A stretch of 12,687 nucleotides of DNA. Origin: an uncultured Eubacteriales bacterium (GTDB taxonomy: Bacteria; Bacillota; Clostridia; Oscillospirales; Acutalibacteraceae). The notes under the pieces are model-generated. The model searched no databases and was not told the DNA's origin. It saw only the letters and a list, made by a program, of their open reading frames with translations. Shown piece by piece: positions 1 through 7,007 of this stretch. The stretch is from positions 1 to 12,687 of the forward strand of contig ONVG01000024.1 in the NCBI GenBank assembly GCA_900321195.1, in the 5' to 3' direction. The number at the start of each line of letters is the position of its first letter. Positions within the stretch are counted from its first letter, which is position 1. The translations under genes and the position numbers were made by a program.

Positions 1-1074
1 CGAAAATTCATCGCCGGAAACCGCTGTGAACGGCCTGTTACGAAAAAATCTCCTGATGACAGTCTTAATATATATCAGTACAAGCTGAAACTCCTGAGAG
101 AGTACGAGCCTAAAAAGGGCAGGCGCGGAAGAATAGGAATACCTCTCGGACTCAACATGTTTGAGCTTCTCCCCTTCTGGCACACATTCCTTACAAAATT
201 AGGCTTTGAAGTAGTTGTATCTCCATTCTCAAACAGAAAGCTTTATCTGCACGGTCAGCAGACTATCCCGTCAGATACAGTCTGCTTCCCTGCAAAATTA
301 ATGCACGGTCATGTGCAGTGGCTGCTTGACAACGGTATAGATAATATTTTCTATCCCTGCATGTCGTATAACTTTGACGAGCATCTTGGAGACAACCACT
401 ATAACTGCCCTGTTGTAGCTTACTATCCCGAAGTAATATACGCAAATGTCAAGGAGATAGCAAACATCAAATTCTTCCACGAGTTCGCAGGCATTCACAG
501 ACCAAAGGATTTCCCGAAAAAAATTTGTGCAGAGCTTCAGAAGTATTATGACAATATAACTCTGAAAGAGGTAAAGGAGGCTTCAAAAGCCGCCTACAAG
601 GCTTATGAAGAATATCTCGGAAAGATACATGCTTTCGGTGATGAGATAATGGAAAAGGCTGAAAAGGAAGGAAAGAATATTATAGTTCTTGCCGGCCGTC
701 CCTATCACGCCGACCCTGAAATAAATCACGGCATAGACAAGCTCATAACAAGCTTTGATGTCGCAATAGTTTCGGAGGATGTTGTCAGCAGATATGAAAA
801 AAGGATAAACACAGGCGTTCTCAACCAGTGGACTTATCATTCACGCATGTATGCTGCTGCGGAATATGTCAGCCGCCATGAAAATATGAACCTTGTACAG
901 TTAGTTTCATTCGGCTGCGGTGTTGACGCTATAACTACAGATGAAGTCCGTGCTATACTTGAACGCAACGGACGCATATATACTCAGATAAAAATAGATG
1001 AGATAACCAATCTCGGCGCAGTAAAGATAAGGCTCAGAAGTCTTTTAGCTACAATGGAAAGCCGGAAAGCATAA
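1..1074 (+). CDS. Acyl-CoA dehydratase activase-related protein, DUF2229/COG3580 region (5' end outside window)
   Basis: The reading frame is open from base 1 with no start needed, so this is the C-terminal 357 residues of a longer protein. Visible landmarks (numbered from base 1) are GNRCE at 6-10, a motif that precedes the DUF2229 part in this family, then IGIPLGLNMFELLPFWHTF, typical of the DUF2229 start. Possible iron-sulfur ligands follow at Cys95 (DTVCFP), Cys120 (YPCMSYN) and Cys136 (YNCP). GRPYH is at 232-236 and FGCG at 304-307, and the end (KIDEITNLGAVKIRLRSLL) resembles 2-hydroxyglutaryl-CoA dehydratase components. Relatives often carry N-terminal BadF/BcrA-type ATPase domains, which would lie upstream here. 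Family members are linked to ATP-driven electron transfer to 2-hydroxyacyl-CoA dehydratases, but this COG3580/3581 branch has no firmly assigned substrate. The first internal Met (157) should not be taken as the start, because homology continues upstream of it. Confidence 0.85.
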   Translation, partial: RKFIAGNRCERPVTKKSPDDSLNIYQYKLKLLREYEPKKGRRGRIGIPLGLNMFELLPFWHTFLTKLGFEVVVSPFSNRKLYLHGQQTIPSDTVCFPAKLMHGHVQWLLDNGIDNIFYPCMSYNFDEHLGDNHYNCPVVAYYPEVIYANVKEIANIKFFHEFAGIHRPKDFPKKICAELQKYYDNITLKEVKEASKAAYKAYEEYLGKIHAFGDEIMEKAEKEGKNIIVLAGRPYHADPEINHGIDKLITSFDVAIVSEDVVSRYEKRINTGVLNQWTYHSRMYAAAEYVSRHENMNLVQLVSFGCGVDAITTDEVRAILERNGRIYTQIKIDEITNLGAVKIRLRSLLATMESRKA

Positions 1075-1089
1075 ATTTCGGGAGGTATA

Positions 1090-2430
1090 ATGATGGCCAA
1101 TTTGGTATATGATAAAACAGGACGACTCCTTTTTACAAAGGAAATGAAAAAGGATTATACTATCCTTCTTCCCATGATGGCGAAGATACATTTTACCATT
1201 ATCAAAAATGTATTTCTATATTACGGCTACAAAGCCGAGCTTCTTGAAACGGAAGGTCCCGAAATAGCTCAGGTCGGTCTTAAATATGTACATAACGATA
1301 CCTGTTATCCTGCTATACTTGCTATCGGACAGCTAATACACGCGCTCCAGAGCGGAAAGTATGACGTAAACAAAACAGCTCTTATGATAACACAGACAGG
1401 CGGCGGCTGCCGTGCCTCAAACTATATACATCTGCTCAGAAAAGCGCTTGTAAAAGCAGGCTTTGAACAGGTACCCGTTATATCTCTGAACATGTCGGGT
1501 CTTGAAAAGAACAGCGGCTTCAAGCTCACTATACCAATGCTCAGAAGAATAGCTGCCGGCGGTCTTTACGGCGACCTTTTGATGAATCTTGACAATCAGA
1601 TAAAGCCATATGAGATAAACAAGGGCGACAGCGCTGCGCTTGTAGAAAAATGGATAGCAAAGCTCACGGATATTTTAGCAAGCGGTCACGGATTCAGAAG
1701 AAAAGAAATAGCTGAAAATCTTGACAGCATAGCAAAGGATTTTTCAGAAATAAAGTTAAAGCGCACACCAAAGGTAAAAGTCGGAATTGTCGGTGAGATA
1801 TATGTAAAATATTCGAGTCTCGGAAACAATGACCTTGAAAAATTCCTTTATGATCAGGGCTGTGAAGTCAATGTTCCCGGAATACTCGGATTTGCTATGT
1901 TCAAGGTTGATAACCGTCTTGAAGACTACAAGCTTTACGGCGGCAGCAAGGCAAAATATATTATCGTTAAAAAGCTTATGGACTATCTTACAGAGCTTGA
2001 AACGCTTGTAATAAACAGTCAGATAAAATTCGGCTTCCGTCCGATAACCACCTATCAGCACACAAAATCGCTTGTCAAGGGTATTGTCGGCTACGGCAGC
2101 AAAATGGGTGAAGGCTGGCTTTTAACGGGTGAAATGCTTGAGCTTGTAGAATGCGGCTTTGAAAATATCGTTTGTACACAGCCTTTCGGCTGTCTGCCGA
2201 ACCACATAAACGGAAAAGGCATGATAAGAAAGATAAAAGAACATGATGACCGCGCAAATATTGTTGCTATAGACTATGACCCCGGCGCACCAAGAGTAAA
2301 TCAGGAAAACAGGATAAAGCTTATGCTGGCAGTCGCAAAGGAGCAGCTCAACAAGTCTATAGAGAAAAACAATTCTGATGAAAAGACAGAAAGCAAGCAT
2401 GTAAAGGTAAGGCCCGTAAAGAAAGCGTAA
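1090..2430 (+). CDS. 2-hydroxyacyl-CoA dehydratase-like protein, COG3581 type
   Basis: This 446-residue protein corresponds to the C-terminal part of the large activase/dehydratase proteins in many Clostridia. Conserved cysteines that could bind an iron-sulfur cluster are Cys72 (HNDTCYPA), Cys107 in TQTGGGCRASNY, and Cys362/Cys368 in CTQPFGCLPNHINGKG. The stretch KVGIVGEIYVKYSS (about 229-242) resembles the core of HgdB-like subunits. The C-terminal 30 residues are lysine-rich and look disordered. GGAGG at 1081-1085 is 4 nt from the first ATG (1090) and 7 nt from the second (1093), so initiation at 1093 is equally or more likely. The gene lies 15 nt after the preceding stop and in the same frame, so only one TAA separates the two proteins. 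They very probably work as one complex. The exact reaction is unknown. Confidence 0.85.
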   Translation: MMANLVYDKTGRLLFTKEMKKDYTILLPMMAKIHFTIIKNVFLYYGYKAELLETEGPEIAQVGLKYVHNDTCYPAILAIGQLIHALQSGKYDVNKTALMITQTGGGCRASNYIHLLRKALVKAGFEQVPVISLNMSGLEKNSGFKLTIPMLRRIAAGGLYGDLLMNLDNQIKPYEINKGDSAALVEKWIAKLTDILASGHGFRRKEIAENLDSIAKDFSEIKLKRTPKVKVGIVGEIYVKYSSLGNNDLEKFLYDQGCEVNVPGILGFAMFKVDNRLEDYKLYGGSKAKYIIVKKLMDYLTELETLVINSQIKFGFRPITTYQHTKSLVKGIVGYGSKMGEGWLLTGEMLELVECGFENIVCTQPFGCLPNHINGKGMIRKIKEHDDRANIVAIDYDPGAPRVNQENRIKLMLAVAKEQLNKSIEKNNSDEKTESKHVKVRPVKKA

Positions 2431-2440
2431 GGGTGTTTTT

Positions 2441-3118
2441 ATGAAAAAGTGGGAAGATCTGCCCAAAGAAATACAGAATGAAAAAGTAAGACCGTATTAC
2501 GATAAACTCTGTCACAAGACGGGAAGCATAGTGTTAAAACGCATATTTGATATATTAGTAGGAATGATAATACTTATAATAGTCCTGCCGTTCATGCTGA
2601 TAATAGCTGTATGGATAAAGTGCGACTCAAAGGGCACTGTATTCTTCAAGCAGAAAAGAGTAACGAAATACGGGAGAGTATTCAATATCATAAAATTTCG
2701 CACAATGGTATCGGATGCAGAAAAGCTCGGTACTCAGGTAACTGTAAGCAATGACAGCCGCGTAACAGGCGCAGGAAAATTTCTCAGAAAGTGCCGTCTT
2801 GACGAGCTGCCGCAGCTTTTCAATGTTTTGAAGGGCGACATGAGCTTTGTAGGCACACGTCCAGAGGTACAGCGTTATGTTGACCGCTATACAGATGAAA
2901 TGTATGCAACACTTCTTATGCCTGCCGGAATAACCTCACTCGCAAGCATAAAATTCAAGGACGAAGAAAAGCTTCTCAGCGACTCCGACAATGCAGATGA
3001 AACATATGTAAATGTTGTTCTGCCACAGAAAATGGCTTACAATTTGGAGTATCTTGACAAATTCAATTTTTTCTATGACACCAAGCTGATGTTCATGACA
3101 TTCCTTGCAGTAATATAA
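2441..3118 (+). CDS. Sugar-phosphate transferase (bacterial sugar transferase family, PglC/WcaJ-like)
   Basis: This is a small (225 aa) monotopic phosphoglycosyl transferase, which moves a sugar phosphate from a nucleotide sugar onto undecaprenyl phosphate at the cytoplasmic membrane face to start a glycan. KRIFDILVG at 33-41 leads into a single hydrophobic segment (about 36-58) with a central Pro50, fitting the re-entrant helix of the family. Next come VFFKQKRVTKYGRVF (67-81), IIKFRTM (83-89), and RLDELPQLFNVLKGDMSFVGTRPE (119-142), which contains the expected Asp121-Glu122 catalytic dyad. The usual GPRPE reads GTRPE. The length is that of the minimal catalytic domain, without the extra N-terminal helices of WcaJ. 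The start has GGGTG 5 nt upstream, and the gene follows the previous stop by 10 nt, so it is co-transcribed with the dehydratase-like pair. There are no neighbouring glycosyltransferases, so the glycan cannot be named. Confidence 0.9.
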   Translation: MKKWEDLPKEIQNEKVRPYYDKLCHKTGSIVLKRIFDILVGMIILIIVLPFMLIIAVWIKCDSKGTVFFKQKRVTKYGRVFNIIKFRTMVSDAEKLGTQVTVSNDSRVTGAGKFLRKCRLDELPQLFNVLKGDMSFVGTRPEVQRYVDRYTDEMYATLLMPAGITSLASIKFKDEEKLLSDSDNADETYVNVVLPQKMAYNLEYLDKFNFFYDTKLMFMTFLAVI

Positions 3119-3127
3119 AACAAAAAA

Positions 3128-3166
3128 CACACTGTTTACCGTTTGATAAACAGTGTGCATTTTTTT
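3128..3166. terminator. Bidirectional rho-independent terminator
   Basis: A perfect 11-bp stem pairs CACACTGTTTA (3128-3138) with TAAACAGTGTG (3147-3157) around an 8-nt loop. On the plus strand a T run follows at 3160-3166. On the minus strand the A run at 3122-3127 reads as TTTTTT directly after the stem. It sits 9 nt after the sugar transferase stop and just past the stop of the converging membrane-protein gene, so it can end both transcripts. Confidence 0.9.
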
Positions 3167-3167
3167 G

Positions 3168-3560
3168 TCATACAAACAGCCCTATAAGCTTTACGATCCA
3201 GAACGCCGCAGCAAAGATACCTGTAAATGACACACAGACGTAAAATGAACCGCTGAAATCGTCACTATTCCGGTATATCACAGGAAATGTAACATTTGAC
3301 GCGATAAGAACAGCGAGCCAGAGTATCATAAGAATGATATAAAGCAGTGTATTATCTCCGACAGATATGCTTATGATACCGTTTACAGCAAGATAGGGCG
3401 CCGCCGTACCAAGTGCGGAATTTATCAGAAACACAGGCACATAATGATACCAGATAAATTTTCTTCCGCCGAATTTTATCTCACCGAGCCAGAGAAATAC
3501 AAGCGCAAGCACTGAAAGACCGCTTGCTGTGTAAAAAATTATATTTATTATATTTTCCAT
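3168..3560 (-). CDS. Four-helix membrane protein of unknown function
   Basis: I do not recognise this 130-residue protein. It has four hydrophobic segments at roughly 7-25, 38-60, 70-95 and 104-129, with short charged loops (GEIKFGGRK after helix 1, YRNSDDFSG before helix 4), and it is almost all membrane-embedded. No signal peptide, catalytic motif or metal site is visible. The ATG begins one base after the TGA of the L,D-transpeptidase-like gene, and I see no good ribosome binding site in front of it, so translation is probably coupled to that gene. This pairing hints at a cell-envelope role, which is only an inference. Both genes end at the hairpin at 3128-3157. Confidence 0.7.
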   Translation of the reverse strand: MENIINIIFYTASGLSVLALVFLWLGEIKFGGRKFIWYHYVPVFLINSALGTAAPYLAVNGIISISVGDNTLLYIILMILWLAVLIASNVTFPVIYRNSDDFSGSFYVCVSFTGIFAAAFWIVKLIGLFV

Positions 3561-3561
3561 A

Positions 3562-4482
3562 TCATACCGTTATATAAACAGACACCTTACTGTCCTTATC
3601 TATCCATTGAAGTATAGTTTTCATTATGCTGTCAGGGACTGCAACGCTGCCCGATGTTGCCTTAGATCCGCAGTGCAGGAATATTCCTGCTCCCTTTGTT
3701 TTATCAGGAGTTTCAGTATTATAGTTTATTACAAGACCGTATTTGTAAAGCTCCTTTGAGTCTGCCATGCGGTCGGCAGTTTTCCAGTCCTTTTCTTCTT
3801 CGCCCTCGACCTTTTGGTTATAGAACTTTGACTCAGGATCTGTTACCCAGTATGTATCATCCGTTATTTCAAACACAGGGTATGTAGTATCCGGCTTAAA
3901 CTCAGTATAGAAGCCCTCTCCCGCTGTCATTATGCCGCCGGGAGTTTTCTTTGAGCCTGCCTCAACATTGAAATATGAGCCTTCCTCTCCTATGAATGCA
4001 TTTTCGGAAAGCGCCTTTCCGTCGCCGGCAACATTCCACCATTTTCCGTTTTCAGCCTTCTGATAGCAGTAAACACGCGCCTTTGTTATATGGTCAGTGC
4101 CGTTGGTATCGATAAGTATGAGTTTATCTCCCTGTATGTCCTCAAACATGAAATTATTATGTTCCAGCTTTTCTATAAGCTCTTTTGGCTGTGCATCAAG
4201 CTTTTCAGGCTGAGATACAAGCTCGGCGGTTTTTATCCCGTCATCTTTTTTCTCCTCGACCGAGCTTTCGGGTTCGGATGACTCCTCAGCGGAGCTTTCC
4301 TGTTCTTTTTCATTGTCCTTATTTTTTTCACTTTCATAAGCTGACGGTACAAACGGGTCAAACTTATCTATGCCGAATTTATCAGTTTTAATGTCTATCG
4401 CAAGAACAGCGACAGCAGCAACAGAAGCCGCAAGAATTACCGAAAATATCATTTCAGTGATTATAAGTCCCGGTTTTTTCAT
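3562..4482 (-). CDS. Membrane-anchored L,D-transpeptidase-like protein (YkuD superfamily, COG3786-like), catalytic Cys replaced by Ser
   Basis: Taken from the ATG at 4482, this is a 306-residue protein. It has an N-terminal membrane anchor or uncleaved signal (about 4-29), a Glu/Ser-rich linker (about 50-82), and an extracytoplasmic C-terminal domain. That domain carries KTPGGIMTAGEGF (about 179-191), YWVTDPESKFYN (211-222) and IFLHCGSKATSGSVAVP (267-283), which match the YkuD-type L,D-transpeptidase fold that cross-links peptidoglycan. The histidine is present (His270), but the position where relatives have GC followed by V/I is Gly278-Ser279, encoded by AGC. The active-site cysteine is therefore apparently lost, and the protein may be a non-catalytic wall-binding relative. 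The start at 4482 is chosen because AAAGGA lies 9 nt upstream and a promoter sits at 4526-4553. The frame stays open to 4578, but that longer start would lie upstream of the promoter. Confidence 0.75.
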   Translation of the reverse strand: MKKPGLIITEMIFSVILAASVAAVAVLAIDIKTDKFGIDKFDPFVPSAYESEKNKDNEKEQESSAEESSEPESSVEEKKDDGIKTAELVSQPEKLDAQPKELIEKLEHNNFMFEDIQGDKLILIDTNGTDHITKARVYCYQKAENGKWWNVAGDGKALSENAFIGEEGSYFNVEAGSKKTPGGIMTAGEGFYTEFKPDTTYPVFEITDDTYWVTDPESKFYNQKVEGEEEKDWKTADRMADSKELYKYGLVINYNTETPDKTKGAGIFLHCGSKATSGSVAVPDSIMKTILQWIDKDSKVSVYITV

Positions 4483-4484
4483 TT

Positions 4485-4497
4485 CCTCTCTTCCTTT
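4485..4497 (-). promoter_or_regulatory. Ribosome binding site that fixes the start of the L,D-transpeptidase-like gene
   Basis: On the minus strand, AAAGGA (4497-4492) followed by AGAGAGG sits just before the ATG at 4482, 9 nt away from AAAGGA. The in-frame ATG at 4500 and the frame opening at 4578 lack such a site. Confidence 0.7.
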
Positions 4498-4525
4498 CAT
4501 AATAACAGCGTTACCTACATTATAT

Positions 4526-4553
4526 ATTATACTGTATTTTATAATTTTGTAAA
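4526..4553 (-). promoter_or_regulatory. Sigma-A-type promoter for the L,D-transpeptidase-like gene pair
   Basis: On the minus strand, TTTACA (4553-4548) and TATAAT (4531-4526) are separated by 16 nt. The -10 is a perfect consensus and the -35 differs at one position. Transcription would begin near 4519, giving a leader of about 37 nt with the ribosome binding site inside it. The surroundings are very A+T rich. Confidence 0.75.
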
Positions 4554-4584
4554 TAGCTCTCAAAAAATTTTTCCACACAATAAT

Positions 4585-4617
4585 ACGGCGGACACGATAT
4601 TTTTTCGTGTCCGCCGT
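4585..4617 (-). terminator. Terminator hairpin at the end of the pil operon
   Basis: A perfect 13-bp GC-rich stem pairs 4585-4597 with 4605-4617 around a 7-nt loop. It begins about 21 nt after the pilC stop. On the minus strand the stem is followed by ATTATTGTG, a broken U tract, so termination may be incomplete. The clear new promoter just downstream supports this as the operon end. Confidence 0.7.
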
Positions 4618-4638
4618 TATTCCGGATATAATTATCTT

Positions 4639-5907
4639 TCAGGTTACACCTGCTTGTTTTGCTGCTTCTGTACTCTTTGCAACAACGTCGTACATACCGA
4701 ACATCGGAAGTATCATTGCAACAACGAGTGTACCAACAACGCCGCCGATAACAACGGTCATGATAGGTGTCATAGCATCTGTAAGTATCTGTGTAGACTC
4801 ATCTGTCTGTGTTTCAAAAAGATCAGCCATTTTCTTGAGTGAGTCACCGAGCATACCGGATTCCTCACCGACTCGTATCATTGAAACGAGTATCGGGTCA
4901 AATACAGTATGTTTAGCCATAGCATCGTGGATAGTAACACCGATCTGTACGTCATCAAGCACAGCCTGTACATTCTCACGAACATATACGTTAGGAACAA
5001 CATCTCTTGCAAGGCCCATTGCCTTATGTATCGGGATACCTGCATCTGTAAGCGTTGACATAAGACGGCAGAAACGTGCAAGTGAGCTCTGACGGATGAT
5101 AGGACCAACGAGCGGTATTTTCAGCATCATCTTTGCCCACATCATATTGAAATCTGCATTCGCCTTTTTCAATGCTCTCAAACCTAAAACAATACCCAAT
5201 ACAACGATTATCAGGAGCCACCAGTAACCGATAAGGAAGTCAGACAATGCCATCATTCCCTTTGTCAGACCCGGAAGATCCGCATTAAAGCTCGAATAAA
5301 CGTCCTTAAAGGTCGGAAGAACGAATACTGTAAGTATGATAACAACTGCAACAACAAGAATGATAAGGAATATAGGATAACCAAGAGCGCCTCTGATCTT
5401 TGATGAAAGCGCCATATCCTTTTTAACTATCAATGCACACTGCTCAAATGCTTCATCAAGACGACCGTTTGCCTCACCGGCTTCAACGATACTTATATAT
5501 ATCTGCGGAAAGCCTGCGAAGTTTCTCATTGTCTGAGAGAGTGTAAAACCACTGTAGAGGTTCTCGTTTATCTCTCTGAGTATCTTTCTCATGGAAATAT
5601 CTTTTTCAGAGTCGATCATGATCTGCATTGAAAGAGAGAGGTTTATACCTGCCTTCATCATCATACCAAGCTGGCTGAATACCATGAGCAGTTTTTTAGG
5701 CTTTATTTTTCTTGTATGGATATCGCCGCCGAGATCCATATCCCATATACTTGTAGGTTCATCGCTTTTGTTGCCAAGCTCTGTAAGATCCTGAACAACA
5801 AGGCCTTTACCACGAAGGATGTTGATAGCCTCAGCCTGATTTGCAGCCTCGACCGCACCCTCTTTTTTCTGGTTTCTGGCGTTCATCGCCACATATTTGT
5901 ACTTCAA
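4639..5907 (-). CDS. pilC: Type IV pilus inner-membrane platform protein PilC (type II secretion F family)
   Basis: PilC is the polytopic membrane platform on which the PilB and PilT motors act. The protein has the usual length (422 aa). It starts with the family's N-terminal pattern (KYKYVAMNARNQKKEGAVEA) and has two T2SSF repeats at about 70-195 and 275-397. Membrane helices are near 172-196, 225-245 and 380-402. Conserved marks include GYP before helix 1 (176-178), FSQLGMMMKAGI in repeat 1 matched by FCRLMSTLTDAGI in repeat 2, and VGEESGML (346-353). The start is TTG, supported by GGGAG 9 nt upstream and by the match to the family N-terminus; the first in-frame ATG would cut into it. It is the last gene of the operon, 14 nt after pilT, with its ribosome site touching the pilT stop. 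Confidence 0.95.
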   Translation of the reverse strand: MKYKYVAMNARNQKKEGAVEAANQAEAINILRGKGLVVQDLTELGNKSDEPTSIWDMDLGGDIHTRKIKPKKLLMVFSQLGMMMKAGINLSLSMQIMIDSEKDISMRKILREINENLYSGFTLSQTMRNFAGFPQIYISIVEAGEANGRLDEAFEQCALIVKKDMALSSKIRGALGYPIFLIILVVAVVIILTVFVLPTFKDVYSSFNADLPGLTKGMMALSDFLIGYWWLLIIVVLGIVLGLRALKKANADFNMMWAKMMLKIPLVGPIIRQSSLARFCRLMSTLTDAGIPIHKAMGLARDVVPNVYVRENVQAVLDDVQIGVTIHDAMAKHTVFDPILVSMIRVGEESGMLGDSLKKMADLFETQTDESTQILTDAMTPIMTVVIGGVVGTLVVAMILPMFGMYDVVAKSTEAAKQAGVT

Positions 5908-5924
5908 TACTGTTCACTCCCTTA
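5905..5924 (-). promoter_or_regulatory. pilT stop / pilC ribosome binding site overlap and TTG start
   Basis: On the minus strand the pilT stop TAA (5924-5922) runs directly into GGGAG (5921-5917), followed by a 9-nt spacer and the TTG start of pilC (5907-5905). This points to translational coupling. The rare start codon may lower PilC output relative to PilT. Confidence 0.65.
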
Positions 5925-6968
5925 TCTTCTTGCGTCAGTATCACCAATATCAAAGTTCCAAGCCTTAGCGATCTGTTCTGTAATAAGACCCTGTGCAAGA
6001 AGATTATCGATACTCTTGCTCATGGTTATCATACCATACTGCTGACCGAGCTGGATGGACTGCTGGATATTAGCTATCTTATTCTCACGAATAAGGTTAC
6101 TGATAGCAGTTGTAACAAACATTATCTCAAATGCTGCGATACGTCCGCCTGTTGCGCGGGGAAGAAGTCTCTGTGAAATAACAGCCTTGAGTGATGTTGA
6201 AAGCTGTACTCTGATCTGCTGCTGCTGATCAGGCGGGAATATATCTACAAGACGGTCGATAGTCTTTGCAGCGCCCTCTGTATGAACTGTAGAGAAAACC
6301 AAGTGACCTGTTTCGGTTGCGGTAAGGGCGATCTGGATAGATTCACGGTCACGCATCTCACCGACGAGGATTATATCCGGATCCTCACGCATCGCAGCAC
6401 GAAGAGCCATAGGATATGAACGGCTGTCAAGACCGATCTCTCTCTGATTGATAATACAATGTTTAGGTGTATGGAGGAACTCAACAGGGTCCTCGATAGT
6501 GATGATATGTCTGCTCTTGAACTTATTTATCTCATTGATAAGAGCAGCAAGAGTTGTTGACTTACCCGAACCTGTAGGACCGCACATAAGAACGAGGCCT
6601 GAATTAAGGTCGAGTGTCTTTCTGATAGAGTTAGGAAGGTTAAGTGTTGACAATTCAGGAACAACGCTGTTGATAACACGAAGTACAAGAGCTGTACCGT
6701 TACGCTGTCTGAAAGCATTGGCTCTGAAACGTCCGCATTCACCTATCTCAACTGCGGCATCGGCCTCACCTGTCTGGAGGAAGGTCTCAAACCTTGATTT
6801 ATTAAGAACTGCTTTAATAATAGCTGTTACCTCGGCTTCATTAAGCGCAGGTTCGTTAACAAAGAATACATTACCGTGAAGACGGTATGCAGGACGGTTA
6901 CCGGATGCGATATGAACGTCGGATGCACCCTTAGTAACGGCTTCTTTTACGAGACTGTAAAAATCCAC
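5922..6968 (-). CDS. pilT: Type IV pilus retraction ATPase PilT
   Basis: This hexameric secretion ATPase powers pilus depolymerisation. The 348 residues hold an N-terminal PAS-like domain (about 1-110), the Walker A motif GPTGSGKST (130-138), an Asp box (ITIEDPVEF, 156-164), Walker B (DIILVGEMRD, 198-207) and a His box (TGHLVFSTVHT, 220-230). The PilT-specific C-terminal motif AIRNLIRE is present as AISNLIRE (288-295), which separates it from PilB together with its short length and lack of a zinc tetracysteine. The start is GTG, with GGGG 9 nt upstream; an in-frame TAG lies three codons further up, so no earlier start exists. It sits 39 nt after pilB in the same operon. Confidence 0.95.
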   Translation of the reverse strand: MDFYSLVKEAVTKGASDVHIASGNRPAYRLHGNVFFVNEPALNEAEVTAIIKAVLNKSRFETFLQTGEADAAVEIGECGRFRANAFRQRNGTALVLRVINSVVPELSTLNLPNSIRKTLDLNSGLVLMCGPTGSGKSTTLAALINEINKFKSRHIITIEDPVEFLHTPKHCIINQREIGLDSRSYPMALRAAMREDPDIILVGEMRDRESIQIALTATETGHLVFSTVHTEGAAKTIDRLVDIFPPDQQQQIRVQLSTSLKAVISQRLLPRATGGRIAAFEIMFVTTAISNLIRENKIANIQQSIQLGQQYGMITMSKSIDNLLAQGLITEQIAKAWNFDIGDTDARR

Positions 6969-7007
6969 AAAAATCTACCCCATTCATTGTTAATTTAGTT
7001 TTATACT

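Noticed and set aside
1072..1074. In-frame TAA as evidence that the activase/dehydratase gene is a pseudogene
   Set aside because: A proper ribosome binding site and start codons follow at once, and both halves are well conserved without other defects.
4483..4578. N-terminal extension of the L,D-transpeptidase-like protein to the ATG at 4578
   Set aside because: The extension runs through a strong promoter (4526-4553), while a good ribosome site and a membrane anchor fit the start at 4482.
4607..5092. 161-codon Ser/Thr/Ile-rich open frame on the plus strand
   Set aside because: It is antisense to the well-supported pilC gene and has the low-complexity composition expected of a shadow frame.
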